12,741 bases of DNA from CAZWHE01 sp964633825 (GTDB taxonomy: Bacteria; Planctomycetota; B15-G4; CAYZWU01), in the NCBI GenBank assembly GCA_964633825.1, contig CAZWHE010000122.1:1-12741 (forward strand). The letters run 5' to 3'. A program made the translations under genes and the position numbers. The notes under the pieces are model-generated. The model was not told where the DNA came from. It did not search any database and saw only the letters and a list, made by a program, of their open reading frames with translations. Below are positions 1 through 6,748 of this stretch, one piece after another (the first letter of the stretch is position 1; each line of letters starts with the position of its first letter).

Positions 1-55
1 GAGCGTTTGGCTGGCAGCCAAAAGGTCAGGGGTTCGAGCCCCCTATCCTCCACCA
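1..55 (+). tRNA. tRNA-Ala (anticodon GGC), 5' part outside window
   Basis: The window opens inside a tRNA. The anticodon arm is TTTGG-CTGGCAG-CCAAA (6-22), so the anticodon at 13-15... read in the loop as C-T-GGC-A-G is GGC, which decodes alanine GCC codons. The T arm AGGGG-TTCGAGC-CCCCT spans 28-44. The 3' acceptor strand ATCCTCC (45-51) is followed by discriminator A and an encoded CCA. The acceptor strand has U at tRNA position 70, which would pair with G3 to give the G3:U70 pair recognised by alanyl-tRNA synthetase; the G3 side itself is not in the window. Isotype confidence is high from anticodon plus U70. Confidence 0.93.
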
Positions 56-65
56 CAAAAAAAAT

Positions 66-97
66 AACCCTGCAGCATTGCTGCGGGGTTTTATTTT
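66..97 (+). terminator. Intrinsic terminator after tRNA-Ala
   Basis: An 11-bp stem (66-76 with 80-90, one T-G pair) and an ATT loop are followed by a T-rich tract (91-97). It starts 10 bases after the tRNA CCA end, so it most likely ends the tRNA transcript and separates it from the nfeD operon. A-rich sequence on the left could also let it work in the opposite direction. Confidence 0.85.
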
Positions 98-191
98 ATA
101 ATAAGAGCGTTGTTCCGGTCGGCGCGGCGGGCCGTTGCGGAACGCGGTTCAGTATCCCGGTTTTTGTTTTCCCGTTTTTCTCGAGGATCCG

Positions 192-1742
192 GTGTCAAAA
201 ACAATGAAACTCATCGGTTTTGTTCTGGTCGGTGCGGGATTGCTGCTCCCCGCTCTTTCCGGACAGGACAAGGCCGTCATGGAAAAAGAGCCGGAGCCCC
301 TTTCGCCGAAAGCCGTGCTCTATCGCCTCGAAGGGGAACTGACCCGGACGATGATCACGTCCCTCGATAGGGCCCGCCGCACCGCCAAAAGAACGGGGGC
401 ATCGATCCTGATCATCGAGATCGACACTCCCGGCGGCGAATCGGGCCTGATGGAAGAGATCAGGGACCTCATCTTCGAGGCCGAACAGGAAGACGACCTC
501 GAGACGGTGGCCTACATCGATCCCAACGCGGATTCGGCCGGCGCCCTCATCGCCATGGCCTGCCGCCGCCTCTACATGTCCCGCCTGGGCCATATCGGGT
601 CGGCCACACCGGTCGCCATCAATCCCATCAATCCCCTCGGCTCTTCTCCCATGGCCATCGACGAAGACATGGAGCGCAAGATCATGGCGAGATTCCTGGC
701 CGTTTTCAGGGCCACGGCCCGGGAGAGAGGCCGGAACGTCTACGTGGCCGAAGCCATGGTCGATCCCGACATCGAGCTCGTCCTCGCCCGGATCAACGGG
801 GAGGAACAGATCATGACGCGCGAAAAGTTCATGGACGAGCGCGAAAGCCTTGGAGAGAGCCGGGCCGTCGAGATCGACGTGATCTGCCAGAAGGGCGAGC
901 TCCTCAACATCACTTCCCAGGAAGCGCTCGATATCGGCTTCATCGACGGAATCCCGGAATCGAAGAACGACCTCTTCACCGGGTATCTCGGCGTCTCGAA
1001 AGAGGAGGTCGTCGTGATCCAGCGCACCTGGTCCGAGGGCTTGGTCGACTTCCTCGAATCGATCCACTGGCTGCTCCTCGTGGCCGGGCTGGTCTTCCTC
1101 TACATCGAGTTCAAGGTTCCGGGATTCGGAGTGCCCGGCATTATCGGCATCTCGTGCCTCGCCGTCCTCCTCCTCGGCAAGTGGCTCACAGGCCTGGCCG
1201 AGATTCCCGAAATCATCATGATCGTTCTCGGCCTGGGTCTCATCGCCTTGGAGATCTTCGTAGTTCCCGGCACGTTCATCGCCGGAGCGGCCGGCGCCCT
1301 TCTCGTGCTCGCCGGCATCCTTCTCTCGTTCCAGCCCTTTGTTCTTCCCGAATCCCCCTGGGACGTGGAGCTCCTGGAGATGAACATCGTCAGCCTGGGC
1401 CTCTCCATGCTCGCTTTTGCGGCAACGGCCGTCATCCTGACCCGCTTCCTCCCCAAAACGCCCCTCTTTCAAAAGCTCGTCCTCAGCACGGGAAAGCTCC
1501 CCGGGGAGCTCCACGCATCGGCCGGCGCTTTCGACGACGTGCACGAGATCTCGGCCGTTGTTCCCGGAGACAGGGGAAAGGCGGCGAGCGACCTCCACCC
1601 CTCGGGCAAAATCCTGATCGACAACACGACGTTGGATGCCCAGTCGGAAGGGGAATACATCGATAACAACGACCCGGTTCGCGTCGTCCGCGTCATGGGC
1701 AATTTCATTTTCGTCAGAAAAGATAAGGAAAACCACTCTTGA
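192..1742 (+). CDS. NfeD family membrane-bound ClpP-class serine protease (long NfeD)
   Basis: Long-form NfeD protein of 516 residues. The GTG start at 192 is chosen because GAGG (183-186) lies 5 nt upstream; ATG 204 is the alternative, but its spacing from that GAGG is 17 nt. The N-terminus (KLIGFVLVGAGLLLPALSG) is a signal peptide. Residues about 39-230 form the ClpP/SppA-like protease domain: DTPGG, then NADSAGALIA with the likely nucleophile Ser115, and Lys163 just before FLAVFRATARERGRN as the likely general base of a Ser-Lys dyad. About five membrane segments follow (roughly 290-306, 315-331, 339-357, 361-379, 400-417), then a soluble OB-fold NfeD domain (about 453-511) ending VRVVRVMGNFIFVRK. 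Long NfeD proteins of this family cleave hydrophobic stretches of membrane proteins and pair with flotillin/stomatin proteins. It is the first gene of the operon with the short NfeD and FloA and overlaps the next gene by 4 bp. Family assignment is firm; the substrate is unknown. Confidence 0.92.
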   Translation: MSKTMKLIGFVLVGAGLLLPALSGQDKAVMEKEPEPLSPKAVLYRLEGELTRTMITSLDRARRTAKRTGASILIIEIDTPGGESGLMEEIRDLIFEAEQEDDLETVAYIDPNADSAGALIAMACRRLYMSRLGHIGSATPVAINPINPLGSSPMAIDEDMERKIMARFLAVFRATARERGRNVYVAEAMVDPDIELVLARINGEEQIMTREKFMDERESLGESRAVEIDVICQKGELLNITSQEALDIGFIDGIPESKNDLFTGYLGVSKEEVVVIQRTWSEGLVDFLESIHWLLLVAGLVFLYIEFKVPGFGVPGIIGISCLAVLLLGKWLTGLAEIPEIIMIVLGLGLIALEIFVVPGTFIAGAAGALLVLAGILLSFQPFVLPESPWDVELLEMNIVSLGLSMLAFAATAVILTRFLPKTPLFQKLVLSTGKLPGELHASAGAFDDVHEISAVVPGDRGKAASDLHPSGKILIDNTTLDAQSEGEYIDNNDPVRVVRVMGNFIFVRKDKENHS

Positions 1743-2224
1743 TCTACCTGACTTTCGGACTGCTGGCTCTGGGGCTTTTACTCATTCTGGTCGAGGTCTT
1801 CATCCCATCGATGGGCATCCTGGGGACCATGGCGGCGCTCGCCATCGTCACGGGCGGGATTCTGGCCTACCGAGAAGACCCGGGCGGGCTCTTCGTCGGT
1901 TACCTCATCACCGGGCTCGTGCTGATTCCGCTGATGGTGTTCGGGGGGCTCAAGATCATGCCGAAGACACGGCTGGGCAAATCGATGATGCTCTCGGGCC
2001 CCTCTTTCGATACGGACGACGCCAAGGCGGCCGAGGCGGGCCTCGAGGAACTGGTCGGCCTGACCGGCGAGACCCTGACCGCCCTGCGGCCGGCCGGGAT
2101 CGCCCACTTCGGCGACAGAAGGGTCGACGTGGTCACCCAGGGAGAGCTCCTCGACAAAAACTCGAAGGTCCGGGTCATCAAGGTGGAAGGGAACAGGGTC
2201 GTTGTCCAGGCCGACGCGAAGTGA
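1739..2224 (+). CDS. Short NfeD family protein (membrane anchor plus OB-fold domain)
   Basis: A 161-residue truncated-type NfeD protein with no protease domain. The start is TTG at 1739, nested in the stop of the previous gene (TTGA, 4-bp overlap), with AAGGA about 9 nt upstream, so it is probably translationally coupled. Two to three hydrophobic segments occupy residues about 3-65 (LTFGLLALGLLLILVEVF; MAALAIVTGGILAY; FVGYLITGLVLIPLMVFGGL). The C-terminal OB-fold (about 100-158) carries the family pattern GxxLTALRPAGIAHFGDRRVDVVTQGE...VRVIKVEGNRVVV. Short NfeD proteins are encoded beside flotillin-like genes and are thought to be their membrane partners. Here the gene sits between the long NfeD and FloA, which is the classical arrangement. 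No odd features apart from the TTG start. Confidence 0.9.
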   Translation: MIYLTFGLLALGLLLILVEVFIPSMGILGTMAALAIVTGGILAYREDPGGLFVGYLITGLVLIPLMVFGGLKIMPKTRLGKSMMLSGPSFDTDDAKAAEAGLEELVGLTGETLTALRPAGIAHFGDRRVDVVTQGELLDKNSKVRVIKVEGNRVVVQADAK

Positions 2225-2301
2225 CGGCGGCCGAGCTAGTCGCTCATTGATCACCTGACATTGAACACCTGAACCGTGATGCAGGTATAAGGAGAAACAA
2301 A

Positions 2302-3363
2302 ATGTTGTTCGATTCGTATCCCGCCGCGTACCTCGCCGCGTATATCGCCGCGATCGATTTCTGGGTCATTCTCTTCGCATTTCTCGGCGTGCTGGCCTTC
2401 ATTCTATTTATCTTCATCGCCCGGTTCATCGGCCTCTATGTGCAGGGCATGCTGGCCAAGGCGGAGGTGGGCCTCATCCAGATCCTGATGATGTGGTTGA
2501 GGAAGGTCAACCCCACCATCATCGTGAGAGCCAAGATCATGGCGGTCCAGTCCGGGATTCCGCCGATCTCGGCGAAAGACCTCGAAGCCCACTACCTGGC
2601 GGGCGGCAACGTGCTCAACGTGGTCAAGGCCCTCATCGCCTCGAACCGCGCCGGCCTCGACCTCGATTTCAAGATCGCCACCGGAATCGACCTGGCCGGC
2701 CGGAACGTGCTCGAAGCGGTTCAGACATGCGTCAATCCCAAGATCATCGACTGCCCCAACCCGGCTGCGGGCAAGACCGAGATCGCGGCCGTGGCCAAGG
2801 ACGGCATCCAGGTGCTGGCCAAGGCGCGCGTCACCGTGAGAACCAACATCGCCCGCCTCGTGGGCGGCGCCACGGAAGAGACGATCATCGCCCGCGTGGG
2901 CGAAGGAATCGTGACCACCATCGGCTCCTCCGACACCTACAAGCACGTGCTCGAAAACCCGGACGGCATCTCCAAGACCGTGCTCGGCAAGGGACTCGAC
3001 GCGGGAACGGCCTTCGAGATCCTGTCGATCGATATCGCCGACGTCGACGTGGGCGTCAACATCGGCGCCAGGCTCCAGGCCGACCAGGCTGAAGCCGACA
3101 AGCGCGTTGCCCAGGCACGCGCCGAGGTGAGACGCGCCCTGGCCGTAGCCCAGGAGCAGGAGATGAAGGCCAACGTCATGGAGAACAGGGCCAAGGTGGT
3201 CGAGGCCGAGGCCGAGATCCCCAAGGCCATGGCCGGCGCCTTCCGCGAAGGCAACCTCGGCATCATGGACTATTATCGTTTCAAGAACATCCAGTCCGAC
3301 ACGGACATGAGAAAGTCGATCGGCGGAACAGACATCGAAGAGGGCAAAGGACGGAACAAGTAA
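2302..3363 (+). CDS. floA: Flotillin-like protein FloA (UPF0365 family)
   Basis: A 353-residue flotillin-like protein that organises functional membrane microdomains at the inner membrane. The ATG at 2302 follows AAGGAG (2289-2294) at 7 nt. One membrane segment lies at about residues 19-44 (FWVILFAFLGVLAFILFIFIARF). The central SPFH-like region contains the strongly conserved FloA blocks AKIMAVQSGI, AHYLAGGNVLNVVKALIA, LDFKIATGIDLAGRNVLEAVQ, RVGEGIVTTIGS and DIADVDVGVNIGARLQADQA. These are followed by an Ala/Glu-rich coiled-coil tail (about 255-315) and the conserved end GNLGIMDYYRFKNIQSDT. The N-terminus is slightly longer than in Bacillus FloA (331 residues) and carries a small AAYLAAYIAA repeat encoded by a 12-bp tandem repeat. 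Gene order nfeD(long)-nfeD(short)-floA supports a shared membrane complex. The spacer 2225-2301 holds only the ribosome binding site and two CACCTGA repeats. Confidence 0.95.
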   Translation: MLFDSYPAAYLAAYIAAIDFWVILFAFLGVLAFILFIFIARFIGLYVQGMLAKAEVGLIQILMMWLRKVNPTIIVRAKIMAVQSGIPPISAKDLEAHYLAGGNVLNVVKALIASNRAGLDLDFKIATGIDLAGRNVLEAVQTCVNPKIIDCPNPAAGKTEIAAVAKDGIQVLAKARVTVRTNIARLVGGATEETIIARVGEGIVTTIGSSDTYKHVLENPDGISKTVLGKGLDAGTAFEILSIDIADVDVGVNIGARLQADQAEADKRVAQARAEVRRALAVAQEQEMKANVMENRAKVVEAEAEIPKAMAGAFREGNLGIMDYYRFKNIQSDTDMRKSIGGTDIEEGKGRNK

Positions 3364-3366
3364 AAA

Positions 3367-4170
3367 ATGGATGATATCCTCGAAATTCTGAAGGACCTGA
3401 TTCCGACGGTAATCATTATTTCGACTTTTCTCCTTCCCGCTTTTCTCAGAAAGAAAAAGAAGGGCGGGAAGGAGAAGGCTCAACCTCTCCATAAAAAAAC
3501 CACGTCCCCTCCTCCTTCGGGCAAGAAACTGGAAGACAAGGTCCGCAAATATTTCGAGGAGATGGTGAAAGGGAAAAAGCCCGAAGCCGCGGGCCCTCCC
3601 AAACCGGCCCCGCCCCCGGCAATGCCTTCGGCAGCAAAGCCGCCGGAACCGGCTCCCATATTCGAACCGGCCGCACCTCAGGTACAAACGCCTCCTCCTT
3701 TTGTGAAGAAACCGAAGGACCTCTCCACAATCGCTTCATCTTTCAAGGGCGCCGGACAGGCTGAAGACGCTTACACGATCGACAGGGAAGCCTACACGGT
3801 CGACTCCGACGCCTACACGGTAGACAGGGAAGCCTATACTGTCGACAGAGAAGCCTACACTATCTCGAAAACGGGACGGCCCGTACCCGATGATCTCGAG
3901 ACGATCTCGTCCATCCGGGCCGGAAGCGATTATTTTCACAAAGGCGACAAAAAAATCACCCGGATCGACGAAGATGCGGAATGGATCGGCAAAGACGACC
4001 TGCTCGCCGCAAAGGAAAAAGCGCCCGCCAAACCGGATCGATTGGAAAGGGACAATCTCCTCCTTTCGGCGGCCCGCGATGTCCGTGAGCTTCGGAGGGC
4101 CATCGTGCTGAAGGAGATCTTCGACCGCCCCGTGGGAATCAAGGGTTTTTGCGACGAGCTTCTCTGGTAA
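3367..4170 (+). CDS. Uncharacterised one-TM protein with AYTxDxx heptad repeats, in the floA operon
   Basis: A 267-residue protein that I do not recognise. It begins 3 nt after the floA stop, so it belongs to the same transcript. The N-terminus is a single hydrophobic segment (about 9-28, DLIPTVIIISTFLLPAFLR) followed at once by a run of lysines, suggesting a membrane anchor with the rest in the cytoplasm. Residues 75-115 are Pro/Ala-rich and probably disordered. Residues 135-169 are five tandem seven-residue repeats of the type AYTVDRE. The C-terminus is a charged helix ending ARDVRELRRAIVLKEIFDRPVG; tails of the form RRAIVxxEIxxxP occur in other uncharacterised bacterial proteins, which suggests a small conserved docking motif. 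From its position it may be a scaffold or accessory factor for FloA/NfeD, but that is inference only. It ends exactly where the 293-bp palindrome begins. Confidence 0.75.
   Translation: MDDILEILKDLIPTVIIISTFLLPAFLRKKKKGGKEKAQPLHKKTTSPPPSGKKLEDKVRKYFEEMVKGKKPEAAGPPKPAPPPAMPSAAKPPEPAPIFEPAAPQVQTPPPFVKKPKDLSTIASSFKGAGQAEDAYTIDREAYTVDSDAYTVDREAYTVDREAYTISKTGRPVPDDLETISSIRAGSDYFHKGDKKITRIDEDAEWIGKDDLLAAKEKAPAKPDRLERDNLLLSAARDVRELRRAIVLKEIFDRPVGIKGFCDELLW
3769..3873 (+). repeat. Five tandem 21-bp repeats coding for AYT(I/V)DRE units
   Basis: Five in-frame units encode AYTIDRE, AYTVDSD, AYTVDRE, AYTVDRE and AYTISKT (residues 135-169 of the floA-linked protein). The codons vary between units (GCT/GCC, TAC/TAT, ACG/ACT, GTC/GTA) while the Ala-Tyr-Thr core does not. 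This suggests protein-level constraint rather than a very recent duplication. Confidence 0.9.
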
Positions 4171-4463
4171 GCCGGAGGGGGACACAATGCGCGATGACGC
4201 GTAATCACTGCTCTTCTTTTTCATCACAAAAAGCAAAGGGGTAGTTTGAGATCCTGCCCGGACCACGGGCCGGGTGTTTGGCAAGCGCTTCGCGCTTGCT
4301 AAGCGCACCCCCCTTATAGCGAGGCTTTGGGAGCGTGGGGGGTAAGCAAGGAACGCCCGAGCCCCCTTGTGGTCCGGTAGAACCTTTCTTCACCCCTTCG
4401 CTTTTTGTGATGAAAAAGAAGAAAACCCGCTACCCGTCATCGCGTATCGTGTCCCCCTCCGGC
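4171..4463. repeat. 293-bp imperfect palindrome between convergent operons (palindrome 1)
   Basis: The arms 4171-4242 and 4392-4463 are inverted copies, 72 nt each, without gaps, with 61 of 72 positions matching. The innermost 32 positions of the arm (TCTTCTTTTTCATCACAAAA and onward) differ at one base only. Pairing continues inward: CCGGACCAC (4258-4266) with GTGGTCCGG (4369-4377), a G/C-rich block, then CCCCCC (4308-4313) with GGGGGG (4337-4342) around a 23-nt apex. The left side alone carries a perfect side hairpin, GCAAGCGC-TTC-GCGCTTGC (4281-4299). The left arm starts immediately after the stop of the floA-linked gene. The right arm contains the lolD stop (4430-4432) and its last ten codons. 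As RNA, either operon's transcript could end in this structure, so a bidirectional terminator or 3'-stabilising element is possible. A MITE-like inserted repeat is the main alternative. Confidence 0.85.
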
Positions 4464-5155
4464 TGCAGTCCCCCGCCCGACAGCCGGAAAAGCCTGTGGG
4501 CTCGGCCCGCGAAGCCGGGGTTGTGGGTGACGAGGACCATGGTCTGGCCCGATTCCCGGTTGATCTCGAGGAGAAGGTCGATAATGCCGGCGCTCGTTTT
4601 CTCGTCGAGGTTGCCCGTGGGCTCGTCGCAGAAAAGAATGCCCGGATTCGAAACGAGCGCCCGGGCGATGGCCACGCGCTGGCGCTCGCCGCCCGAGAGC
4701 TGGGGCGGCCTGTGGCGGAGCCGGTCTCCCAGCCCCAGCCGGTCCAGAACATGAGCCGACCTCTCCTTCGCCTCTTTCCTGGCCGAGAGCCAGCCGAGCG
4801 TGCCGCAGCCCATCATCGGCTTGAGAAGAACGTTCTCCAGGGCGCTCAGCTCGGGAAGGAGATGGTAGAACTGAAAGACGAAACCCATCTCCCTGTTCCG
4901 GATCGCGGCCCGGCGTCCCCGCGACGAGCCCGCGGTCACGTTTTCGCTGCCGAAAAAGACGGATCCCTTGTCGGGCCTGTCGAGGAGGCCGAGAATGTGA
5001 AGAAACGTCGATTTTCCAGCGCCCGACTCCCCCACGATGCCGAGTATCTCTCCCCGGACCACATCGACGGTGATGCCTCTGAGGATGCGGAGCGTCTGCC
5101 CGCCCAGGGTGTAGGACTTGTGGACCTTTTCTGTGCGCACGACGACATCACTCAT
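4430..5155 (-). CDS. lolD: Lipoprotein-releasing system ATP-binding protein LolD
   Basis: A 241-residue ABC ATPase of the MacB/LolD type, the cytoplasmic motor that powers extraction of lipoproteins from the inner membrane by its LolC/E-type partner. Visible motifs are Walker A GESGAGKST (42-50), Q-loop Gln95 in FVFQFYHLLPELSALENV, signature LSGGERQRVAIARAL (153-167), Walker B ILFCDEPTGNLD (173-184) and H-loop His211 in VTHNP. The FQxxxLLPELSALENV block is typical of LolD. Its start overlaps the lolC end by 8 bp, so the two are coupled. The last ten residues (PEGDTIRDDG) lie within the right arm of palindrome 1, and the protein is slightly longer than typical LolD (about 220-235), so this tail may be contributed by the repeat. 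FtsE or MacB ATPases are less likely given the partner. Confidence 0.92.
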   Translation of the reverse strand: MSDVVVRTEKVHKSYTLGGQTLRILRGITVDVVRGEILGIVGESGAGKSTFLHILGLLDRPDKGSVFFGSENVTAGSSRGRRAAIRNREMGFVFQFYHLLPELSALENVLLKPMMGCGTLGWLSARKEAKERSAHVLDRLGLGDRLRHRPPQLSGGERQRVAIARALVSNPGILFCDEPTGNLDEKTSAGIIDLLLEINRESGQTMVLVTHNPGFAGRAHRLFRLSGGGLQPEGDTIRDDG

Positions 5156-6512
5156 GGCGGAGAGTCTCCACCGGGTCCATCAGGGAAGCCCTGAGAGCGG
5201 GAATGAAAGAGAAGAAGAGACAGAGGAGGAAGGTCCCGGCCAGGGTGATGGTGATGAAGAAACCGCTGATCTCCACGGGGATCTCGGTGAAGTTGTAGAC
5301 CTCCCTGTTGAAGATCTGCACGTTGAGGGCCGCCTCGATGAAATCCTTGATCGCGTTGACGTTCATGGCGAAGAAGTACCCGGCCACGGCACCGAGGATC
5401 GAGCCGATAAGCCACATGAGGAAGCCGCAGGTCAAAAAGATGCCCAGGATCCCGCCCGGCGTGGCGCCCATGGAGACGAGAATCCCGATGTCCTTCGTCT
5501 TGTCGGTCACCATCATCGACGTGGTGGCGAAAACGTTGAACGTGGCGATGAGGATGAAAAAACCGAGGATGAAACCGAGGATGGTTCTCTCGTTCTGCAC
5601 GGCGCCGAGAAAAACGGAGTTCTTCTCCTCCCAGGTCTTGACGATCGCCGGGATCTTGGCCTTTGTCAGCTCCTTGTCGATGGCGGCCTTGATCGTCCGG
5701 GCGTTCTTGTCGTAGTCGTCCACGGCGACGCAGACCTCGCTCAGCCTCTTCTCGGCGCCGACCCAGGCGAGGGCGTCCTCGATCCGCATGATGACCTTTT
5801 CGTTGTCGAACTGGAAGTGGCCGCTCCTGAACGCGCCGGCGATGAAGAACTTCTGCTCGAAGGGCTTGACCGTGCTCTCCTCGACGACGGACTCGTCGAT
5901 GGTGACGAGAGTGACCACATCCCCCTTCCCCAGTTCCATCCTTTCGAGCCGGTCCTCGCCGATGAGAATAAAGGGGAAGTCGCTCATGAAGTGCTCTTCG
6001 TTCCTCATCGTGTCGGGGAGGCTGAAAGGATTGTCCGGATCTTCCACGCGGTTCGCGGGATTGTTGAGATCGGTCAGGTACTTGCGGAAATCGGTCAGCT
6101 CCGTTTCCCGTTCCAGATCGATTCCGAGGGCCGTCACCACGAACTGTGCCACGTTGTTGAAACCGATGAACGTGTCCTGGCCGTCGGAGCGGCGGATCAT
6201 GGAAGGCACGCGGAAGTGGGGAGCCACGCCCTTCACTCCCTCCACGGCGGCGATGACACTGCGGATCGCCTCGAAGTCGTTGAACTCGACCTTTTCCGTG
6301 CTTCCGTCCGGCATGGTGTAGAGGATCGGTCTCGGGATCACCACGATATCGGACATATTGCCGCGGATGAAATCCATCGATTCCCTCAGGAACCCGCTCA
6401 TCACGGAGACGACGACGATCAGGGCGCCCACGCTCAGAAAGATACCGAGAATGGTCACGAAGCTGATCGTCCTCGACCTGAGGTAGCGACCGGCGATAAA
6501 GAGCTTGTACAT
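5148..6512 (-). CDS. lolC: Lipoprotein-releasing system transmembrane protein LolC/LolE
   Basis: A 454-residue permease of the LolC/E family, which takes up outer-membrane lipoproteins from the inner membrane and passes them to a periplasmic carrier. Membrane segments lie at about 17-38, 311-333, 355-384 and 417-440. The large loop between the first and second (about 45-300) is the periplasmic MacB-like core, and the C-terminal half is the FtsX domain. Family signatures include the N-terminal FIAGRYLRSR, WEEKNSVFLGAVQNER (294-309), TDKTKDIGILVSMGATPGGI (336-355) and the ending MDPVETLRHE. The ATG (6510-6512) is preceded by AGGGAAGG on the minus strand. Only one permease gene is visible, so the transporter may be a homodimer (LolF-type) or have a partner elsewhere; LolC versus LolE cannot be decided here. 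Confidence 0.92.
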   Translation of the reverse strand: MYKLFIAGRYLRSRTISFVTILGIFLSVGALIVVVSVMSGFLRESMDFIRGNMSDIVVIPRPILYTMPDGSTEKVEFNDFEAIRSVIAAVEGVKGVAPHFRVPSMIRRSDGQDTFIGFNNVAQFVVTALGIDLERETELTDFRKYLTDLNNPANRVEDPDNPFSLPDTMRNEEHFMSDFPFILIGEDRLERMELGKGDVVTLVTIDESVVEESTVKPFEQKFFIAGAFRSGHFQFDNEKVIMRIEDALAWVGAEKRLSEVCVAVDDYDKNARTIKAAIDKELTKAKIPAIVKTWEEKNSVFLGAVQNERTILGFILGFFILIATFNVFATTSMMVTDKTKDIGILVSMGATPGGILGIFLTCGFLMWLIGSILGAVAGYFFAMNVNAIKDFIEAALNVQIFNREVYNFTEIPVEISGFFITITLAGTFLLCLFFSFIPALRASLMDPVETLRHE

Positions 6513-6668
6513 GCCTTCCCTCTGACAGGATGCGGCGGCGTTCCGGGCCGATCAGGGGTTCCAATGCTAAAAAGCATAAAAAATCTTTGAAAAAGGCAGG
6601 TTACGGCAAAGGCTATGGCGAGGCAATTGATTTTTCCCGTTCCCGGCCGCTCTGAAAGGTGAATTTGC

Positions 6669-6699
6669 TTGACTGCGCTCCTTTGTAACGGATTATAAT
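6669..6699 (+). promoter_or_regulatory. Predicted sigma70-type promoter for the tig-clpP-clpX operon
   Basis: A perfect -10 TATAAT (6694-6699) has TTGACT (6669-6674) as the -35, with a 19-bp spacer that is longer than the ideal 17. Initiation near 6706 would give a leader of about 265 nt before the tig ATG, containing all of palindrome 2. A small CCCC/GGGG hairpin (6702-6716) lies at the predicted start site. This is the strongest promoter-like sequence I saw in the window. Confidence 0.65.
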
Positions 6700-6748
6700 A
6701 CCCCCTTTTGTAGGGGCCGTGCATTCGAACGCTTGGGGACGCCTTCCT

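Noticed and set aside
195..1736. Long open frame of 513 codons on the minus strand opposite the long NfeD gene
   Set aside because: It is rich in Asp, Glu, Gly and Arg with no domain or ribosome binding site, and is an antisense shadow of a GC-rich gene with strong codon bias.
4171..4463. Short open frames across palindrome 1 on both strands giving KKKxxxxASSRIVSPSG-like peptides twice
   Set aside because: The similar peptides arise only because the arms are inverted copies; there are no ribosome binding sites and the frames overlap convincing gene ends.
5118..6590. 490-codon plus-strand open frame opposite lolC
   Set aside because: Low-complexity Asp/Glu/Gly/His-rich translation typical of an antisense frame; lolC is clear on the minus strand.
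6513..6660. Possible lolC promoter on the minus strand (TATGCT-like -10 near the ATGCT/AGCAT mini-hairpin)
   Set aside because: I found no acceptable -35 at a normal distance; a promoter must exist here, but I cannot place it.
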